64,000 nucleotides of DNA from Peptoniphilus stercorisuis (GCF_017874395.1 NZ_JAGGLJ010000005.1:1-64000), one strand, 5' to 3'; numbered from the stretch's first letter, positions 28,273 through 38,961 are shown. The notes: generated from the letters alone by a model not told the origin. Numbers and translations: made by a program.

Positions 28273-29754
28273 ATGAGTTATAATTTTATACTTATAAGTG
28301 TTTTAGTTGCATATATGTTGTTAAACTTATATATAGGTTTAAGAATAAGTAGAAAACAAAATAATAAAGATAAAGAAAAGGGAACAAGTTTTATAAATAA
28401 CTATTTTATAGGTGGAAGATCTATGGGAGGATTTGTACTTGCTATGACTTTAGTTGCAACATTTACAAGTGCTTCTAGTTTTATAGGTGGTCCTGGAATA
28501 GCTTATTCAAAAGGATTGTCATGGGTATTTTTATCTATGATTCAAGTTCCTACAGCATTTATAATACTTGCAGTTCTAGGCAAAAAGTTTGCAATAATAG
28601 CAAGAAGAACAGATTCAGTTACAGTTACAGATTTTTTAAGACATAGATATGATTCACCAATTGCAGTTATAATACTTTCAATATGGCTTATAGTTTTTTC
28701 AATAGCTCAAATGATGGCTCAATTTGTAGGAGGAGCAGTGTTATTTCAAAGTGTAACAGGACTTCCCTATGTAGTTGGACTTTTATTATTTGGAATAGTT
28801 GTAATTGTATATACAAGTTTTGGTGGATTTAAAGCAGTAGTTACAACAGACACTATTCAAGGTGTAGTAATGCTTATTGGATCAATAATATTTCTTGGAA
28901 CAATTATAAAAGTCGGCGGAGGACTTGATAATATAGTTCTTAAATTAAATGAAGTAAATCCTGGTTGGAATACTCCTGATGCAGGAGGAGAAGCACCAAA
29001 ACAATTTATAATGAGTTTTTGGATACTAGTAGGTATTGCAACAATAGGTCTTCCTCAAACAGCAGTAAGAGCAATGGGTTTTAAAGACACAAAGTCTTTA
29101 CATGATGCAATGGTATATGGAACAATAGTACTAGGAGCTTTAATGCTTATAATGCATATTAGCGGAGTGTTTGCTCCTGCTGTAATATCTCCAAGTGAGT
29201 TTCAAAATACTGATTATATTGTGCCAAATATTGTTTTGAAATATTTAAATCCCTTTATTGCAGGAATATTTATAGCAGCGCCAATTGCAGCTGTTATGTC
29301 CACAGTGTCATCACTTTTGATTATGACATCAGCTGCAATAGTTAAGGATTTATATTTAAATTATATTGTAAAAGATGTAGAAAATATAAGTGAAAAGAAA
29401 ATAAGTAACTTAAGTATGATTACTACATTTCTAATAGGAACATTAGTATTTATTCTAACGATAAACCCACCAGAACTAATAGTTTGGATAAATTTATTTG
29501 CAATGGGTGGAATGGAATGTGCATTTTTAGCATCTATAATATTGGGATTATATTGGAAGGGTGCTAATTCAACAGGAGCAATATTATCAAGTTTATTTGG
29601 ACCTATAATATTTATTTTATTAAAACAATTTAAATTTGATTTCTTTGGATTTGATCCAATAGTCCCATCTATTATAATAACTCTTATATTATTTGTAGTA
29701 GGAAGTTTACTTGGCAAAAAAACAAGTAAAGAAAAATTAGAAGTTTTCTTCTAA
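28273..29754 (+). CDS. panF: sodium/pantothenate symporter
   Basis: This 493-residue sodium:solute symporter has about 13 membrane segments. It has the SSS-family motifs FIGGRSMGGFVLAMTLVAT near 46, TSASSFIGGPG near 66 and TSFGGFKAVVTTD near 185. Similarity throughout and the YhdT neighbour favour PanF over proline or sugar symporters. It imports pantothenate for CoA synthesis using the sodium gradient. The 3' end overlaps the convergent yprB-like gene by 18 nt with no terminator between them. Confidence 0.87.
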   Translation: MSYNFILISVLVAYMLLNLYIGLRISRKQNNKDKEKGTSFINNYFIGGRSMGGFVLAMTLVATFTSASSFIGGPGIAYSKGLSWVFLSMIQVPTAFIILAVLGKKFAIIARRTDSVTVTDFLRHRYDSPIAVIILSIWLIVFSIAQMMAQFVGGAVLFQSVTGLPYVVGLLLFGIVVIVYTSFGGFKAVVTTDTIQGVVMLIGSIIFLGTIIKVGGGLDNIVLKLNEVNPGWNTPDAGGEAPKQFIMSFWILVGIATIGLPQTAVRAMGFKDTKSLHDAMVYGTIVLGALMLIMHISGVFAPAVISPSEFQNTDYIVPNIVLKYLNPFIAGIFIAAPIAAVMSTVSSLLIMTSAAIVKDLYLNYIVKDVENISEKKISNLSMITTFLIGTLVFILTINPPELIVWINLFAMGGMECAFLASIILGLYWKGANSTGAILSSLFGPIIFILLKQFKFDFFGFDPIVPSIIITLILFVVGSLLGKKTSKEKLEVFF

Positions 29755-30660
29755 AATTCTCTTTACTATTTCATAGACATTTTTAAATAATATTCCATCT
29801 AACTTTAGAATTAAAATTTCTTTAGGAGATGGAATTTTTATTTTGTTTTGGACATTTGGAAATTCGCTTTTTAAAACAAAGTTACAAAATCTATTATTAT
29901 CATATTTTGCTCTATGTGTTGGAATGGTGATTGTAAAATATTTATTTTTGCTAATTAAAGAGTAGTTAAAATAATTGAAATAAGAAGTAGTTTTAAAATT
30001 TGTTTTTCCATTAATAATTAAAGTATTTTTATCAAAATTAATTGTATTTATAATAAAAAGTTTTTCTTTAATTTCAATTGAATTGATTTCTTCTATTTCC
30101 TCTACAACTTTTAAAGAATTTGTAAGTCCGATTATATCGTCACGATTGTGTACTATTACATCTTTAAAGTTTTCGTAATCTTTATTTATAAGATAATCTC
30201 TATAACTACTTACAACCTCAGCCCCAGATATAAATTCATCACGATTAATATTTAAATATTCCTCTAGAGATTTTTGTTTATAATTTTTAAGATTTAGTAT
30301 ATGTTTGTAATTTTTAATATATCTATATAAATCAAAGCCTTCAACTTGTGGAAAATCCATATTATAAAAATCATATTTTTCTTTAATAAAGGGAATATCA
30401 AAGGAATTTCCATTAAAAGTAATTATGTTTTTGTCTAAGTAGGGTTTTATTTCTTTTAAAATATCATATTCTTCCCCTAAATCTTCTGCAAAGAAAAGTT
30501 CTACGGAAGAATTTTTTTTGATTTCACAAAGTCCAATTAAAAAAATATTATTATATTTTCTTGAAAGTCCTGTAGTTTCTATATCAAGAACTACTGAATT
30601 TTGAAATTTATTTAAAATAAAGTCGTCATTTATATTAAAATCATAATTTAATTTTTTCAT
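29737..30660 (-). CDS. ribonuclease H-like exonuclease domain protein (YprB-like)
   Basis: The first half has an exonuclease fold with DEDD-type residues: VVLDIETTGLSR near 24, NGNSFDIPFI near 104 and HNRDDIIGLTN near 171. The domain is YprB/RNase_H_2, of unknown substrate, related to DnaQ 3'-5' exonucleases. The C-terminal 120 residues show a beta-rich region of no known assignment. In Bacillus, yprB lies by the yprA helicase; no such partner is here. Confidence 0.82.
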   Translation of the reverse strand: MKKLNYDFNINDDFILNKFQNSVVLDIETTGLSRKYNNIFLIGLCEIKKNSSVELFFAEDLGEEYDILKEIKPYLDKNIITFNGNSFDIPFIKEKYDFYNMDFPQVEGFDLYRYIKNYKHILNLKNYKQKSLEEYLNINRDEFISGAEVVSSYRDYLINKDYENFKDVIVHNRDDIIGLTNSLKVVEEIEEINSIEIKEKLFIINTINFDKNTLIINGKTNFKTTSYFNYFNYSLISKNKYFTITIPTHRAKYDNNRFCNFVLKSEFPNVQNKIKIPSPKEILILKLDGILFKNVYEIVKRILEENF

Positions 30661-30714
30661 TTTTTTTAAATCGCCACCTTTAAATTATTCTAATTGTACT
30701 CTATAATAATATTA

Positions 30715-30742
30715 TTGACAATAATTGAACTTGCTGTATATT
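30715..30742 (+). promoter_or_regulatory. promoter of the cysteine desulfurase operon
   Basis: TTGACA (30715-30720) and TATATT (30737-30742) are 16 nt apart. The start codon at 30785 has its own AAGGTGA. Confidence 0.65.
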
Positions 30743-30784
30743 AGTATAGTTAGTTATTTTATGAAAGTTATAAAAGGTGATAAA

Positions 30785-31933
30785 ATGATTTATTTAGACA
30801 ATTGTGCTACAACAAAACCAAGGGAAGAAGTTGTAGATGTAATGATTCAAGCATTAAAGGAAGATTTTGCAAATCCTTCTTCATTACATTCACTTGGATT
30901 TAGCGCAGAAAAAAAGGTAGAAGAATCTAGAAAGAATATAGCGAAACTAATAAATGCAGCACCAGATGAGTTATATTTTACATCTGGAGGTACAGAAAGT
31001 AACAATATTGCATTACATGGTCTTATTAAGAAAAACAAAAGACTTGGAAATAAAATAATAACAACAAAAATAGAACATGCTTCAGTTATAGATCAACTTA
31101 GAAGTTATAAAGAAAAGGGATTTGATATAGTTGAAATACCTGTTGATCGTTATGGAAATTTAAATACTGAAGAATTATATAATGAAATAGATGGTAAAAC
31201 TATTGTCTTAAGTCTTTTTCATGTAAATAATGAAGTTGGATCTATTAATGATATTGAAAATATTATAAAAAAAGTAAAAAGTATAAATAAAAATGTATTA
31301 ATACATGTAGATGGAGTTCAAGCCTTTGGAAAAATTCCAGTAGATGTTAAAACTTTAGGTTGTGATACATATTCTATGAGTGGACATAAAATTTATGGTC
31401 CAAAGGGAATTGGAGTATTATATCTAAAAAATTCTTTAAAAATCAGTTCTCTAGTAATTGGTGGAGGGCAAGAAAGTGGATTAAGATCTGGAACTGAAAA
31501 TGTTCCTGGTATTTTAGGGCTTGGAAAGGCTTGTGAGATTACTTATAAAGAGTTTAATAAAGAATATGAACATGCTCAAAAGATAAAGAAGTATTTAATT
31601 GAAAAAATAAATGAAAAATTTGGTGATTATGAATTTAATAGTACTGATTATTCTTCTCCATATATAGTTTCAGTTTCATTTAAAGATGTAAGAGCAGAAG
31701 TGCTACTTCACTTTTTAGAGCAAGATGAAATATACATTTCAACAGCATCTGCTTGTACTTCAAATGGAACTCATAAGTCACATGTTTTAGAGGCAATAGG
31801 AATTAACGAAAAGCTATCAGAGGGAACTATTAGAATTTGTATATCTAAAGATATAGATGAAGAACAAATAGATGAATTTATAAAGGCATTAGAAAAATAT
31901 GTATCTGAAATAAGAGAAATAATGAAAAGGTGA
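30785..31933 (+). CDS. cysteine desulfurase (NifS/IscS family)
   Basis: This class V aminotransferase-fold enzyme of 382 residues takes sulfur from cysteine with PLP. Marks are MIYLDNCATTKP, FTSGGTESNN near 70, HVDGVQAFGK near 179, the PLP lysine in SGHKIYGPKG near 202 and the catalytic cysteine in STASACTSNGTHKS near 325. I start at ATG 30785 behind AAGGTGA; a longer in-frame opening (30725) carries no conserved sequence. The next gene is thiI, so it probably supplies persulfide for tRNA s4U and thiazole (NifZ/IscS-type) rather than being the SUF desulfurase. Confidence 0.94.
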   Translation: MIYLDNCATTKPREEVVDVMIQALKEDFANPSSLHSLGFSAEKKVEESRKNIAKLINAAPDELYFTSGGTESNNIALHGLIKKNKRLGNKIITTKIEHASVIDQLRSYKEKGFDIVEIPVDRYGNLNTEELYNEIDGKTIVLSLFHVNNEVGSINDIENIIKKVKSINKNVLIHVDGVQAFGKIPVDVKTLGCDTYSMSGHKIYGPKGIGVLYLKNSLKISSLVIGGGQESGLRSGTENVPGILGLGKACEITYKEFNKEYEHAQKIKKYLIEKINEKFGDYEFNSTDYSSPYIVSVSFKDVRAEVLLHFLEQDEIYISTASACTSNGTHKSHVLEAIGINEKLSEGTIRICISKDIDEEQIDEFIKALEKYVSEIREIMKR

Positions 31934-31937
31934 TTTA

Positions 31938-33131
31938 GTGGAAAGAGTTATAAGTTTAAGTTTAGGCGAAGTAGTATTAAAAGGAAAAAATAGAAAACAT
32001 TTTGAAAATAAATTAATTGGTCAAGTTAAAAAATCAATTGCTGATATAGGATTTAAATCAGTATATAAAGATATGGGAAAAGTTTATATTGCAGCGGATT
32101 ATGAAAATTTTGATCAAATTATAGAAAGAGTTAAACATGTTTTTGGAATAGTTTATATTAGTCCATGTATAAAAATAAATAGAGATATTGAAGAGATTGA
32201 AGAAGGAGTTAAACTTATAACAAAAGAAGCTCTTGAAGATAATCCTTCAATTAAAACATTTAAAGGTGTAGCAAAAAGAGCAGATAAAAATTATCCATTA
32301 GTTTCAATGGAAATAAATAATAGAATTGGTGGAGCTGTACTTAAAAACTTCCCAATAAAAGTAGATGTTCACAATCCTGATTTATATATTTATTGTGATA
32401 TTAAAAAAGAAGCTTATTTATACACTAAAAGATATAAAGCTTATGGTGGTCTTCCAATGGGTACAAATGGTAGAGGACTTCTTTTATTATCAGGAGGAAT
32501 AGATTCACCAGTAGCAGGATTTTTAATGGCAAAACGTGGAGTGCAAATAGATTCTGTGCATTTTCATTCATATCCTTTCACATCTGAAAGAGCTGAAGAA
32601 AAAATGTTTAAACTTGCAGAAATACTATCTGCTTTTACAGGTAATATGACAATTTATTCTATAAATTTACTTCCTATACAAAAGGAAATAAATAAAAATT
32701 GTCCAGAAGATGAAATGACAATTATATCTAGAAGATTTATGATGAGAATTGCTGAGAGATTATCTGAAAAAAATGAGTATAAATCTATTATTACAGGTGA
32801 AAATTTAGGACAAGTTGCAAGTCAAACAATTGATGGACTTACTGTAACAAGTGCAATACCAAATAGACCAGTATTTAGACCATTAATAGGAATGGATAAG
32901 GTAAATATTATTGATTGGGCTAAGAAAATTGGAACTTATGAAACTTCAATACTTCCTTTTGAAGATTGTTGTACAGTATTTTTACCAAAACATCCATCAC
33001 TTAGACCTAGACTTAAGGATATAGAAAAATCTGAAGAACCTCTTGATATAGAAGAACTTGTAGAAAGTGCTATAGCAAATATGAAAATCATAAAAGTAAA
33101 AGAGGGTGAAGTTCAAAATGAAGAAGAATAA
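31938..33131 (+). CDS. thiI: tRNA 4-thiouridine synthase ThiI
   Basis: The protein (397 residues) has an N-terminal ferredoxin-like/THUMP region (LGEVVLKGKNRKHFE near 9) and a PP-loop ATPase with LLLLSGGIDSPVAG near 180. It then carries the sulfurtransferase-linked GENLGQVASQT near 285. There is no C-terminal rhodanese domain, as in Bacillus-type ThiI, which works with a dedicated NifS desulfurase. The GTG start lies five bases after the desulfurase stop. It modifies U8 of tRNAs and may serve thiamine synthesis. Confidence 0.96.
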   Translation: MERVISLSLGEVVLKGKNRKHFENKLIGQVKKSIADIGFKSVYKDMGKVYIAADYENFDQIIERVKHVFGIVYISPCIKINRDIEEIEEGVKLITKEALEDNPSIKTFKGVAKRADKNYPLVSMEINNRIGGAVLKNFPIKVDVHNPDLYIYCDIKKEAYLYTKRYKAYGGLPMGTNGRGLLLLSGGIDSPVAGFLMAKRGVQIDSVHFHSYPFTSERAEEKMFKLAEILSAFTGNMTIYSINLLPIQKEINKNCPEDEMTIISRRFMMRIAERLSEKNEYKSIITGENLGQVASQTIDGLTVTSAIPNRPVFRPLIGMDKVNIIDWAKKIGTYETSILPFEDCCTVFLPKHPSLRPRLKDIEKSEEPLDIEELVESAIANMKIIKVKEGEVQNEEE

Positions 33132-33678
33132 AGGACTTATTATAGTTCTTGCAGTAGTTGTTTTAATTATTGCTATGATAGTTCCGAAATACAATAAGTT
33201 AGTTGCTTTAGACAATGATGTAGATGCAGCTTACTCACAAGTACAAATTGTAGTAAAAAGAAGAGCTGATTTAATTCCTAATCTTGTAAATGTTGTAAAA
33301 GGATATGCAACACATGAAGAAGAAACTTTTACAAAAGTAACTGAAGCAAGAAGTAATGTAGAAAAAGCTAAAAATGCTGAAGAACTTGCTAATGCAAATA
33401 ATGAATTATCAAGTGCTATTAATGGATTAAATGTAGTAGTAGAAAGATATCCAGAACTAAAAGCAAATACAAACTTCTTAGATCTTCAAGCACAACTTGA
33501 AGGAACTGAAAATAGAATATCTACAGAAAGACAAAGATATAATGAAAAAGTAAAAGAATATAATAAAGAAGTTAGATCATTTCCTATGAATATTTTTGCA
33601 AAAATGTTTGGATTTGAAAAGAAAGCTTATTTTGAAATAAGTGCAGAAGATGAAAAAGTTCCAGAAGTTAAGTTCTAG
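33118..33678 (+). CDS. lemA: LemA family protein
   Basis: One N-terminal membrane segment (residues 7-22) is followed by a helical domain with the family's YNKLVALDNDVDAAYSQVQ, RRADLIPNLVNVVKGYA and FPMNIFAKMFGF. LemA proteins are membrane-anchored, face outward and often accompany a TPM-domain protein, as here. Function is unresolved. The ATG at 33118 lies inside the end of thiI, with GAGGGTG upstream. Confidence 0.93.
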   Translation: MKKNKGLIIVLAVVVLIIAMIVPKYNKLVALDNDVDAAYSQVQIVVKRRADLIPNLVNVVKGYATHEEETFTKVTEARSNVEKAKNAEELANANNELSSAINGLNVVVERYPELKANTNFLDLQAQLEGTENRISTERQRYNEKVKEYNKEVRSFPMNIFAKMFGFEKKAYFEISAEDEKVPEVKF

Positions 33679-33686
33679 GTGATAGT

Positions 33687-34499
33687 ATGAAAAAAAAGAA
33701 TTTCATCATATTGTTTTTATGTTTTATACTAAGTTTTACTACAGTTTTTGCAGACGATTTAAATAGTATAATTCCAAAACCTGAAGATGCAGATCATTAT
33801 GTCTATGATGAACTCGATATACTATCTAGCGAAAGTAAAAAATATATAAATAATACAAATAGAGATCTAGAAAATAAAACTAAAGGGCAAGTTGTAGTTG
33901 CAATAGTAAATTCTTTAGAAGGATATACTATTGAAGAATATGCAACTAGAATCTTTGAAACATGGCAAATAGGAGATAAAGAAGAAGACAATGGAGTTCT
34001 TTTACTTCTAGCAATGGAAGATGGAAAAGTAAAAATTGAAACAGGATATGGATCAGAAGGTTATATTCCAGATGTAATAAGTGCAAGAATAATTAGAAAT
34101 ATGGTTATGTATTTTCCAGAAGGAGATAGAACTGGAAAAGATAAAAAAGCCTATGAATATGGAATGGTAGAAGGCTATAATGAATTACTTGAATTTATTT
34201 CTAATGAATATGGAGTTGAAATATCTGATAAGATAGATCCTGAAGAATCCTATGAAAATAACAATGGAATGAGTTTAGGCGAAATAATAATGATTATTAT
34301 TTTACTTATAATTATTTCTAATATGTTTAATAGAAGACCACCTACTAGAAGAAGAAATTATTATGGTGGATATAGAGGACCTTATGGAGGCGGAAGTTTT
34401 GGAGGATTTGGTGGTGGATCATCAGGTCGTTCAGGAGGCGGAGGCTTTTCAGGAGGTGGAGGCTCTTCTGGAGGAGGAGGCTCATCAGGAAGTTGGTAA
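33687..34499 (+). CDS. TPM domain protein with signal peptide and glycine-rich tail (YgcG-like)
   Basis: A signal peptide (about residues 1-22) precedes a TPM domain with YDELDILSSESKKYIN near 40, KGQVVVAIVNSL near 66 and the KVKIETGYGSEGYIPD segment near 114. A single membrane helix lies near 193-208, followed by a low-complexity tail of G, S, R and F ending in GGGSSGSW. LemA plus TPM pairs are common and thought to act at the envelope, possibly on membrane stress or photosystem-like repair in other phyla. No enzymatic role is demonstrated by the sequence. The pair lies 8 nt apart. Confidence 0.88.
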   Translation: MKKKNFIILFLCFILSFTTVFADDLNSIIPKPEDADHYVYDELDILSSESKKYINNTNRDLENKTKGQVVVAIVNSLEGYTIEEYATRIFETWQIGDKEEDNGVLLLLAMEDGKVKIETGYGSEGYIPDVISARIIRNMVMYFPEGDRTGKDKKAYEYGMVEGYNELLEFISNEYGVEISDKIDPEESYENNNGMSLGEIIMIIILLIIISNMFNRRPPTRRRNYYGGYRGPYGGGSFGGFGGGSSGRSGGGGFSGGGGSSGGGGSSGSW

Positions 34500-34500
34500 A

Positions 34501-34526
34501 AATAGGCGATTCGCCTATTTTTTTTA
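34501..34526 (+). terminator. intrinsic terminator after the lemA-TPM pair
   Basis: AATAGGCG pairs with CGCCTATT around a three-base loop, followed by a run of T. It lies directly after the TPM stop codon and closes the iscS-thiI-lemA-TPM run. Confidence 0.9.
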
Positions 34527-34605
34527 CAAAGATTTAAATTAGGTAATTTTAATTTTAAGAGGAAGTTTAAAATATAAAACAAAAAGTAAAATTTTTTAAA
34601 TATTA

Positions 34606-34634
34606 TTGACAAAAAATAACAAAAAAATTATAAT
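34606..34634 (+). promoter_or_regulatory. strong promoter of the pot operon
   Basis: Perfect TTGACA (34606-34611) and TATAAT (34629-34634) with 17-nt spacing: a consensus housekeeping sigma promoter, 57 nt before the regulator start codon. Confidence 0.9.
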
Positions 34635-34691
34635 ATCTTTGAAGTTTAATAAAGTAAATAATAAGTTTAATATATATTTAAAGGAGGAACT

Positions 34692-35228
34692 ATGGATATT
34701 GGTTATAAATTGAAAAACTTAAGAGTTCAACAAAATTTAACTCAAGAAGAATTAGCAGATCGATCAGAACTTACAAAGGGTTTTATATCACAAGTTGAGA
34801 GGAATTTAACATCGCCTTCTATAGCGACTCTAATTGATATTTTAGAAGCTCTAGGTATTACTCCTCTTGAATTTTTTAAAGATGACACAGAAGAAAAAAT
34901 AGTATTTACTGAAAATGATTATGTAGAAAGTATAAAAGAGGATTCTTATACTATAAACTGGATTGTTCCCAATGCTCAAAAAAATATAATGGAACCTACT
35001 ATTATAGAAATTGAGCCAAAAGGCATGTCAAAAGAGGTTTTGCCTTTTGAAGGAGAGATAATGGGATATATTATAGATGAGGAGATAATTTTAAATTATG
35101 GAAATAAGAAGTTTGAGGTCAAAAAGGGCGAAACTTTTTATTTTAGAGCTGATAAGCTTAGTTATATAGAAAATGTTAAAAATAAAAAGGCAAGGGTGAT
35201 TTGGATTAGTTCACCACCTAATTTTTAA
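34692..35228 (+). CDS. XRE-family regulator with C-terminal cupin domain (polyamine operon regulator)
   Basis: The N-terminal 60 residues form a helix-turn-helix with [22 protein letters not shown], and residues 100-175 form a cupin-like beta barrel ([29 protein letters not shown]). Regulators of this design precede potABCD in many Firmicutes and are expected to sense spermidine or a related ligand. It lies 10 nt before potA and shares its promoter, so it can regulate its own operon. Confidence 0.87.
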   Translation: MDIGYKLKNLRVQQNLTQEELADRSELTKGFISQVERNLTSPSIATLIDILEALGITPLEFFKDDTEEKIVFTENDYVESIKEDSYTINWIVPNAQKNIMEPTIIEIEPKGMSKEVLPFEGEIMGYIIDEEIILNYGNKKFEVKKGETFYFRADKLSYIENVKNKKARVIWISSPPNF

Positions 35229-35238
35229 GGGGGTTAAT

Positions 35239-36279
35239 ATGCAAAACGTAATAGAACTTAAAAACATTAATAAGGCATATGATGATGATATTATTTTAAA
35301 TGATTTTAATTTAACTGTAAAAAAGAATGAGTTTTTAACTCTTTTAGGACCAAGTGGATGTGGAAAGACAACTACACTTAGAATTATGGCAGGTTTTGAG
35401 ACTCCTGATTCTGGTCGTGTAATATTCGAAGATAAAGATATTACTGAACTTGAACCCTATGAAAGACAACTTAATACAGTTTTTCAAAAATATGCTCTAT
35501 TTCCTCATTTAAATGTTTTTGACAATATAGCATTTGGATTAAAAATAAAAAAGGTAAATCCAAGAGAAATTGAAACTCGTGTAAAAGAAGCGCTAAGACT
35601 TGTAAATTTAAAAAACTTTGAAAAAAGAGAAATTGAATCACTTAGTGGTGGTCAGCAACAAAGAATTGCAATAGCAAGAGCTATTGTAAATGAGCCAAAG
35701 GTTATACTTTTAGACGAACCTTTAGGAGCTTTAGATTTAAAATTAAGACAAGTTATGCAATTAGAACTTAAAAAGATACAACAAAGTTTAGGTATAACTT
35801 TTATATATGTAACTCATGATCAAGAAGAAGCTCTATCAATGTCAGATACAATAGTTGTTATGAATAATGGAAAAATTCAACAAATTGGAAGTCCTATGGA
35901 TGTATATAATGAGCCTAAAAATGCTTTTGTAGCAGATTTTATTGGGGAGAGTAATATTATTCCAGGCATAATGCATGAAGATTACTTAGTTGAATTTTTA
36001 GATACTAATTTTAAATGTGTAGATAAGGGATTTTCAAAAAATGAAAAGGTAGATATTGTAGTAAGACCAGAAGATGTTGAGCTTGTAAATGAAGATGGAA
36101 TGTTATCTGGAATTGTAAAGTCTGAAATATTTAAAGGCGTACATTATGAAATGACAGTTGATGTAAATGGATACAATATGATTGTTCAATCAACTGTAAA
36201 TAAAGATGTTGGTTCAAAGGTTGGAATAAATATTAAACCAGACCTTATTCATGTAATGAAAGCAGGTGAGAAGAGTTGA
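35239..36279 (+). CDS. potA: spermidine/putrescine ABC transporter ATPase PotA
   Basis: The 346-residue ATPase has Walker [10 protein letters not shown] near 37, the signature LSGGQQQR near 133, Walker [13 protein letters not shown] and the H-loop [10 protein letters not shown]-terminal TOBE-like domain includes VVRPEDVEL near 273. It energises polyamine import with PotB, PotC and PotD. The end overlaps potB by 4 nt. Confidence 0.94.
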   Translation: MQNVIELKNINKAYDDDIILNDFNLTVKKNEFLTLLGPSGCGKTTTLRIMAGFETPDSGRVIFEDKDITELEPYERQLNTVFQKYALFPHLNVFDNIAFGLKIKKVNPREIETRVKEALRLVNLKNFEKREIESLSGGQQQRIAIARAIVNEPKVILLDEPLGALDLKLRQVMQLELKKIQQSLGITFIYVTHDQEEALSMSDTIVVMNNGKIQQIGSPMDVYNEPKNAFVADFIGESNIIPGIMHEDYLVEFLDTNFKCVDKGFSKNEKVDIVVRPEDVELVNEDGMLSGIVKSEIFKGVHYEMTVDVNGYNMIVQSTVNKDVGSKVGINIKPDLIHVMKAGEKS

Positions 36280-37124
36280 AAAAATATTCCTATATCTATG
36301 TATTGTGGGCAATGATTTTTTTAGTATTTCCTTTAATTTTAATTCTAGTATATGCATTTAATGGAAACACAGGTATGGGACTTGAAAATTATAGTTTTTC
36401 CTTTAGTAATTTTCAAAGATTTTTTGAACCTCTTTATTTAAAAATATTATTTGTTTCTTTAGGAGTTGCATTACTTTCAACTATAGTTTGTCTTTTAGTT
36501 GGATATCCTGTTGCATATATTATTTCAAGATTATCAAGTAAATGGAGAGATAGTTTAATTTTATTATTTGTAATACCAATGTGGATGAACTTTTTATTAA
36601 GAACATATGCATGGCTTACATTATTAGGAAACAATGGATTAATAAATAAATTTCTAGCGCTTTTTGGAGTAGCTCCATTAAATATTATGTACAATATGAA
36701 AGCTATAATGATTGGAATGGTATATAACTTTTTACCATTTATGGTTCTTCCAATATATACAAACTTATTGAAAATGGATAAGTCTTTAATAGATGCAGCA
36801 AAAGACTTAGGAGCAAATGATTTTAAAGTATTTTTAAAAGTAATACTTCCTTTATCTCTACCAGGAGTATATACCGGTATTACAATGGTATTTATACCAG
36901 CTATATCAACATTTATAATACCAAACTTACTTGGTGGAAATAAATTTTATTTAATTGGAAACTTAATAGAACAACAATTTACCTTTACTGGAAACTGGGC
37001 CTTTGGTTCAGCAATTTCAATGGTATTAATAGTGATTATGATTATATTCTTAGCAGGATCAAATAAATCTAGTAAAGAAAAAAATAAAGTTAAAAGTGGC
37101 TCAAGTGGAGGTGGATTATGGTAA
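36276..37124 (+). CDS. potB: spermidine/putrescine ABC permease PotB
   Basis: The 282-residue permease has six membrane segments and the EAA-type loop [25 protein letters not shown] near residue 170 that contacts PotA. It starts at a TTG overlapping the end of potA and overlaps potC by 7 nt. Assignment rests on order and similarity to PotB. Confidence 0.93.
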   Translation: MKKYSYIYVLWAMIFLVFPLILILVYAFNGNTGMGLENYSFSFSNFQRFFEPLYLKILFVSLGVALLSTIVCLLVGYPVAYIISRLSSKWRDSLILLFVIPMWMNFLLRTYAWLTLLGNNGLINKFLALFGVAPLNIMYNMKAIMIGMVYNFLPFMVLPIYTNLLKMDKSLIDAAKDLGANDFKVFLKVILPLSLPGVYTGITMVFIPAISTFIIPNLLGGNKFYLIGNLIEQQFTFTGNWAFGSAISMVLIVIMIIFLAGSNKSSKEKNKVKSGSSGGGLW

Positions 37125-37903
37125 GAAAAATTATTGATAAATTATATTTAGCTTTAGTATTTATCTTTCTATATGCACCTATTGCAGTATTAATTGTTTT
37201 TTCATTTAATGATTCTAAACTTAGAGGTTCTTGGGCAGGATTTACATTAAAATGGTATAAGGAATTATTAGATGATCCAACAATATTAAAAAGTTTATAT
37301 AATACAATTTTAATTGCAGTAATTGCAACAATTGTATCTACAATACTTGGAACAATAGCGGCAATTGGAATAAATGATTTAAAAGGTCATAAGAAAAACT
37401 TAATATTAGATGTGAATTATTTGCCAGTATTAAATCCAGATATAGTAACAGCAGTTTCTCTAATGGGACTTTTTGGATTTATGGGACTTGAGTTTGGATA
37501 TTTGACTATGATAATATCTCATATAGTATTTTGTACACCATATGTTATATTATCAGTACTTCCAAAATTAAAACAAATGGATAAACATACACTAGAAGCT
37601 GCAATGGATCTTGGAGCAACTCCTTTTTATGCAATTAAAAATGTAGTTATTCCTCAAATAAGACCAGCTATATTTACAGGTGCATTAATGGCTTTTACAC
37701 TTTCTGTAGATGATTTTGTAATAAGTTTTTTCAATACAGGTCATGGTGTTACAAATTTATCTATTACAATTTATTCAATGGCAAAAAAGGGAATAAATCC
37801 ATCAATTAATGCCATATCTGCATTGATGTTTACATTTTTACTAGTACTTCTTTTAATTATTAATAAAAGAAAAGACACTCAAGTACAAAAGAAGGTGAAA
37901 TAA
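37118..37903 (+). CDS. potC: spermidine/putrescine ABC permease PotC
   Basis: A 261-residue permease with six membrane helices, the start FNDSKLRGSWAGFTLKWY typical of PotC, and an EAA loop EAAMDLGATPFYAIKNVVIPQ near 157. It pairs with PotB in the membrane. Its stop codon shares a base with the potD ATG. Confidence 0.94.
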   Translation: MVRKIIDKLYLALVFIFLYAPIAVLIVFSFNDSKLRGSWAGFTLKWYKELLDDPTILKSLYNTILIAVIATIVSTILGTIAAIGINDLKGHKKNLILDVNYLPVLNPDIVTAVSLMGLFGFMGLEFGYLTMIISHIVFCTPYVILSVLPKLKQMDKHTLEAAMDLGATPFYAIKNVVIPQIRPAIFTGALMAFTLSVDDFVISFFNTGHGVTNLSITIYSMAKKGINPSINAISALMFTFLLVLLLIINKRKDTQVQKKVK

Positions 37904-38961
37904 TGAAAAAGAAAATTTCGTTACTTATAATATTAGTTATTTTACTTTTCACTACTTCATTTTTATCTTCATGTAAAAAAACTGATAGTGCAAATTCAAT
38001 TAATGTATATAACTGGGGAGAATATATAGATCCAGAAACTATTAAACTTTTTGAAGAGGAAACTGGGATAAAAGTAAATTATGAAACTTATGCATCAAAT
38101 GAAGATTTATATGTAAAATTAGTTCAAAATTCTGATTCTTATGACATAGTAGTACCATCAGATTATATGATTGAAAGACTTATAAAAGAAGGATTAGTTC
38201 AAAAGATTGATTTTAATAATATTCCAAATTTTGCTGGAGTTGAAGAAAATATAAAAAATCCAGGCTTTGATCCAACAAATGAGTATTCAGTACCTTATTT
38301 TTGGGGAACTCTTGGCATTGTATATAATGATTCTATGATAAAAAATGAAATTACTAGTTGGAGTGATTTATGGAATGAAAAATATAAAAATCAAATAATT
38401 ATGTATAATTCACAAAGAGATTCAATAGCAATAGCTCTTAGAAAACTAGGATATTCTATGAATAGTGTAGATATTAATGAGCTACAAAGTGCAAAAAAAG
38501 AATTAATAAAACAAAAACCACTAGTATATGCATATCTTACTGATGATGGTCGTGATGTTTTAGTTCAAGCAGATGCAGCAATGGGAGTAATGTATTCTGG
38601 TGATGCTCTTTTAATGATGAGTGAAAATAAAAATTTAAAATATGTCGTTCCAAAAGAAGGTTCTAATATTTGGTATGACTCCTTTGTAATACCAAATAGT
38701 GCTAAGAATAAAAAAGGAGCAGAAGAATTTATTAATTTTATGTCTAGACCAGATATAGCTGCTATAAATGCAGAGTATTGTGTAGGATATACATCACCTG
38801 TAGTAAAAGCTAAAGATTTACTTCCAGATGAAATTAGGAATTCTTATGTAGCATATCCTAATATGGAAGACCTACCTAATTTAGAAGTCTATAGAGATTT
38901 AGATAAAATGGTCGCAGTATATGATAGAATCTGGACTGAGGTAATAGCAACAATGAAATGA
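37903..38961 (+). CDS. potD: spermidine/putrescine-binding lipoprotein PotD
   Basis: A lipoprotein signal with a Ser-Ser-Cys lipobox (Cys at about 24) precedes a periplasmic-binding fold. Family marks are INVYNWGEYIDPETIKLFEEE, YDIVVPSDYMIERL near 82, and a C-terminal ATMK end. It captures polyamines outside the membrane and delivers them to PotBC. Lgt in this window would lipidate it. It is the final gene of the operon, with a terminator directly behind. Confidence 0.95.
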   Translation: MKKKISLLIILVILLFTTSFLSSCKKTDSANSINVYNWGEYIDPETIKLFEEETGIKVNYETYASNEDLYVKLVQNSDSYDIVVPSDYMIERLIKEGLVQKIDFNNIPNFAGVEENIKNPGFDPTNEYSVPYFWGTLGIVYNDSMIKNEITSWSDLWNEKYKNQIIMYNSQRDSIAIALRKLGYSMNSVDINELQSAKKELIKQKPLVYAYLTDDGRDVLVQADAAMGVMYSGDALLMMSENKNLKYVVPKEGSNIWYDSFVIPNSAKNKKGAEEFINFMSRPDIAAINAEYCVGYTSPVVKAKDLLPDEIRNSYVAYPNMEDLPNLEVYRDLDKMVAVYDRIWTEVIATMK